A stretch of DNA of 5,466 nucleotides, taken from an uncultured Mycoplasma sp. (GTDB lineage: Bacteria; Bacillota_I; Bacilli_A; RF39; UBA660). Position numbers and translations under genes: made by a program. A model generated the notes under the pieces. That model ran no database searches and was not told where the DNA came from. It saw nothing but the letters and a program-made list of their open reading frames with translations. The stretch covers positions 1 to 5,466 of the forward strand of contig CAJLUG010000074.1 of NCBI GenBank assembly GCA_905209745.1. Reading direction: 5' to 3'. How positions within the stretch are numbered: position 1 is the stretch's first letter; the number at the start of each line of letters is the position of its first letter. This document shows, one piece after another, positions 5,103 through 5,466 of this stretch.

Positions 5103-5466
5103 ATGTTAGTAAATTTCAATGAAATGTTATTAAAAGCCAAAAAAGAAAAATATGCAGTACCACATTTAAACATAAATGACTTAGAATGGGCAAAATATAT
5201 TTTAGAAAAATGTAACGAACTAAATATTCCCGTAATATTAGGAGTAAGTGAAGGAGCCGCAAAATATATGGGAGGATATCATGCTGTAGCTGGTATGGTA
5301 AAAGGATTAATGGAAGATTTAAATATACAAATACCAGTATGTCTACATGTAGATCATGGTAGCAGCAAAGAAGCATGCATCAAAGCAATCGATGCTGGAT
5401 TTACTTCAGTAATGATCGATGCTTCTCGTTATCCTTTAGCAGAAAATATAAAAATAACCAAAGAAG
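5103..5466 (+). CDS. fba: Class II fructose-1,6-bisphosphate aldolase, 3'-truncated by window edge
   Basis: This zinc-dependent aldolase interconverts fructose 1,6-bisphosphate with dihydroxyacetone phosphate and glyceraldehyde 3-phosphate in glycolysis and gluconeogenesis. The first 121 codons of about 285 are present; the frame runs off the right edge. Landmarks are the N-terminal VPHLNINDLEW (family VGxFNxNNLE), PVILGVSEGAAKYMGG, and HVDHGSS with the catalytic Asp84 and zinc ligand His85. AIDAGFTSVMIDAS follows. After DAS the sequence reads RYP where many Bacilli have HHP, and HLNINDLE replaces the common QFNxNNLE, so it is a somewhat divergent member. The later zinc histidines are outside the window. 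It has its own strong promoter with cre-like and palindromic sites. The related tagatose-bisphosphate aldolases share this fold, but the motifs favour fructose-bisphosphate aldolase. Confidence 0.92.
   Translation, partial: MLVNFNEMLLKAKKEKYAVPHLNINDLEWAKYILEKCNELNIPVILGVSEGAAKYMGGYHAVAGMVKGLMEDLNIQIPVCLHVDHGSSKEACIKAIDAGFTSVMIDASRYPLAENIKITKE

Noticed and set aside
5116..5376. Minus-strand open frame of 86 codons opposite fba
   Set aside because: It lies wholly antisense to a conserved aldolase, with no ribosome-binding site or recognisable product. The other minus-strand frames (for example 539-836, 936-1163, 2110-2368, 3304-3609, 3851-4078, 4713-4967) are shadows of the same kind.
1..5466. 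Mobile element, CRISPR array, tRNA/rRNA gene, toxin-antitoxin or defence system
   Set aside because: No transposase, integrase, direct-repeat array, RNA-gene-like sequence or unassigned open frame was seen on either strand; spacers are all under 115 nt.

Overview
The window is low-G+C chromosomal DNA (roughly a third G+C or less, by eye) with every recognisable gene on the + strand. It looks like a spore-forming or spore-former-derived member of the Bacilli, perhaps an Erysipelotrichia-like or related uncultured gut lineage. The reasons are the argS-rpoE (RNA polymerase delta subunit) pair, a genuine spoIIR, and A/T-ending codons such as TTA, CTA, ATA and AGA. TGA is used as a stop (prfA) and TGG as Trp, so the mycoplasma genetic code is excluded. 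The lineage is an inference; no rRNA is present.

Layout: (1) 1-1338, the C-terminal three quarters of argS, cut by the left edge. (2) 1339-1448, a spacer with two candidate rpoE promoters. (3) 1449-1892, rpoE, followed by a clear intrinsic terminator at 1898-1928. (4) From an extended -10 promoter near 1969-1977, a run of four genes: prfA (RF1), prmC (RF glutamine methyltransferase, 4-nt ATGA overlap), spoIIR (forespore signalling protein) and mntP (manganese exporter). (5) 5044-5102, a control region with a cre-like site, a 17-bp palindrome over the -35 box and a good SigA-type promoter. (6) 5103-5466, the N-terminal 40% or so of fba, cut by the right edge. No spacer exceeds 115 nt.

The gene content is ordinary housekeeping plus one sporulation gene. 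The order resembles the Bacillus subtilis rpoE/fbaA and prfA-prmC-spoIIR-mntP neighbourhoods with intervening genes missing (from memory). PrmC methylates the GGQ glutamine of RF1, encoded just upstream, and of RF2, which reads the TGA stop of prfA.

The unusual signal lies at the gene junctions. Three successive translation starts, those of prmC, spoIIR and mntP, lie in or beside perfect inverted repeats. For prmC and mntP the start codon is in the loop, the 5' arm contains or reaches the Shine-Dalgarno (SD) sequence, and a T-run follows the 3' arm. For spoIIR the SD is in the 3' arm. Between the two arms sits a close match to a forespore (SigG/SigF-type) promoter, so a transcript from it would lack the occluding arm. 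This suggests that readthrough spoIIR mRNA is silent and only forespore mRNA is translated. I found no mobile element, CRISPR array, RNA gene or defence system.
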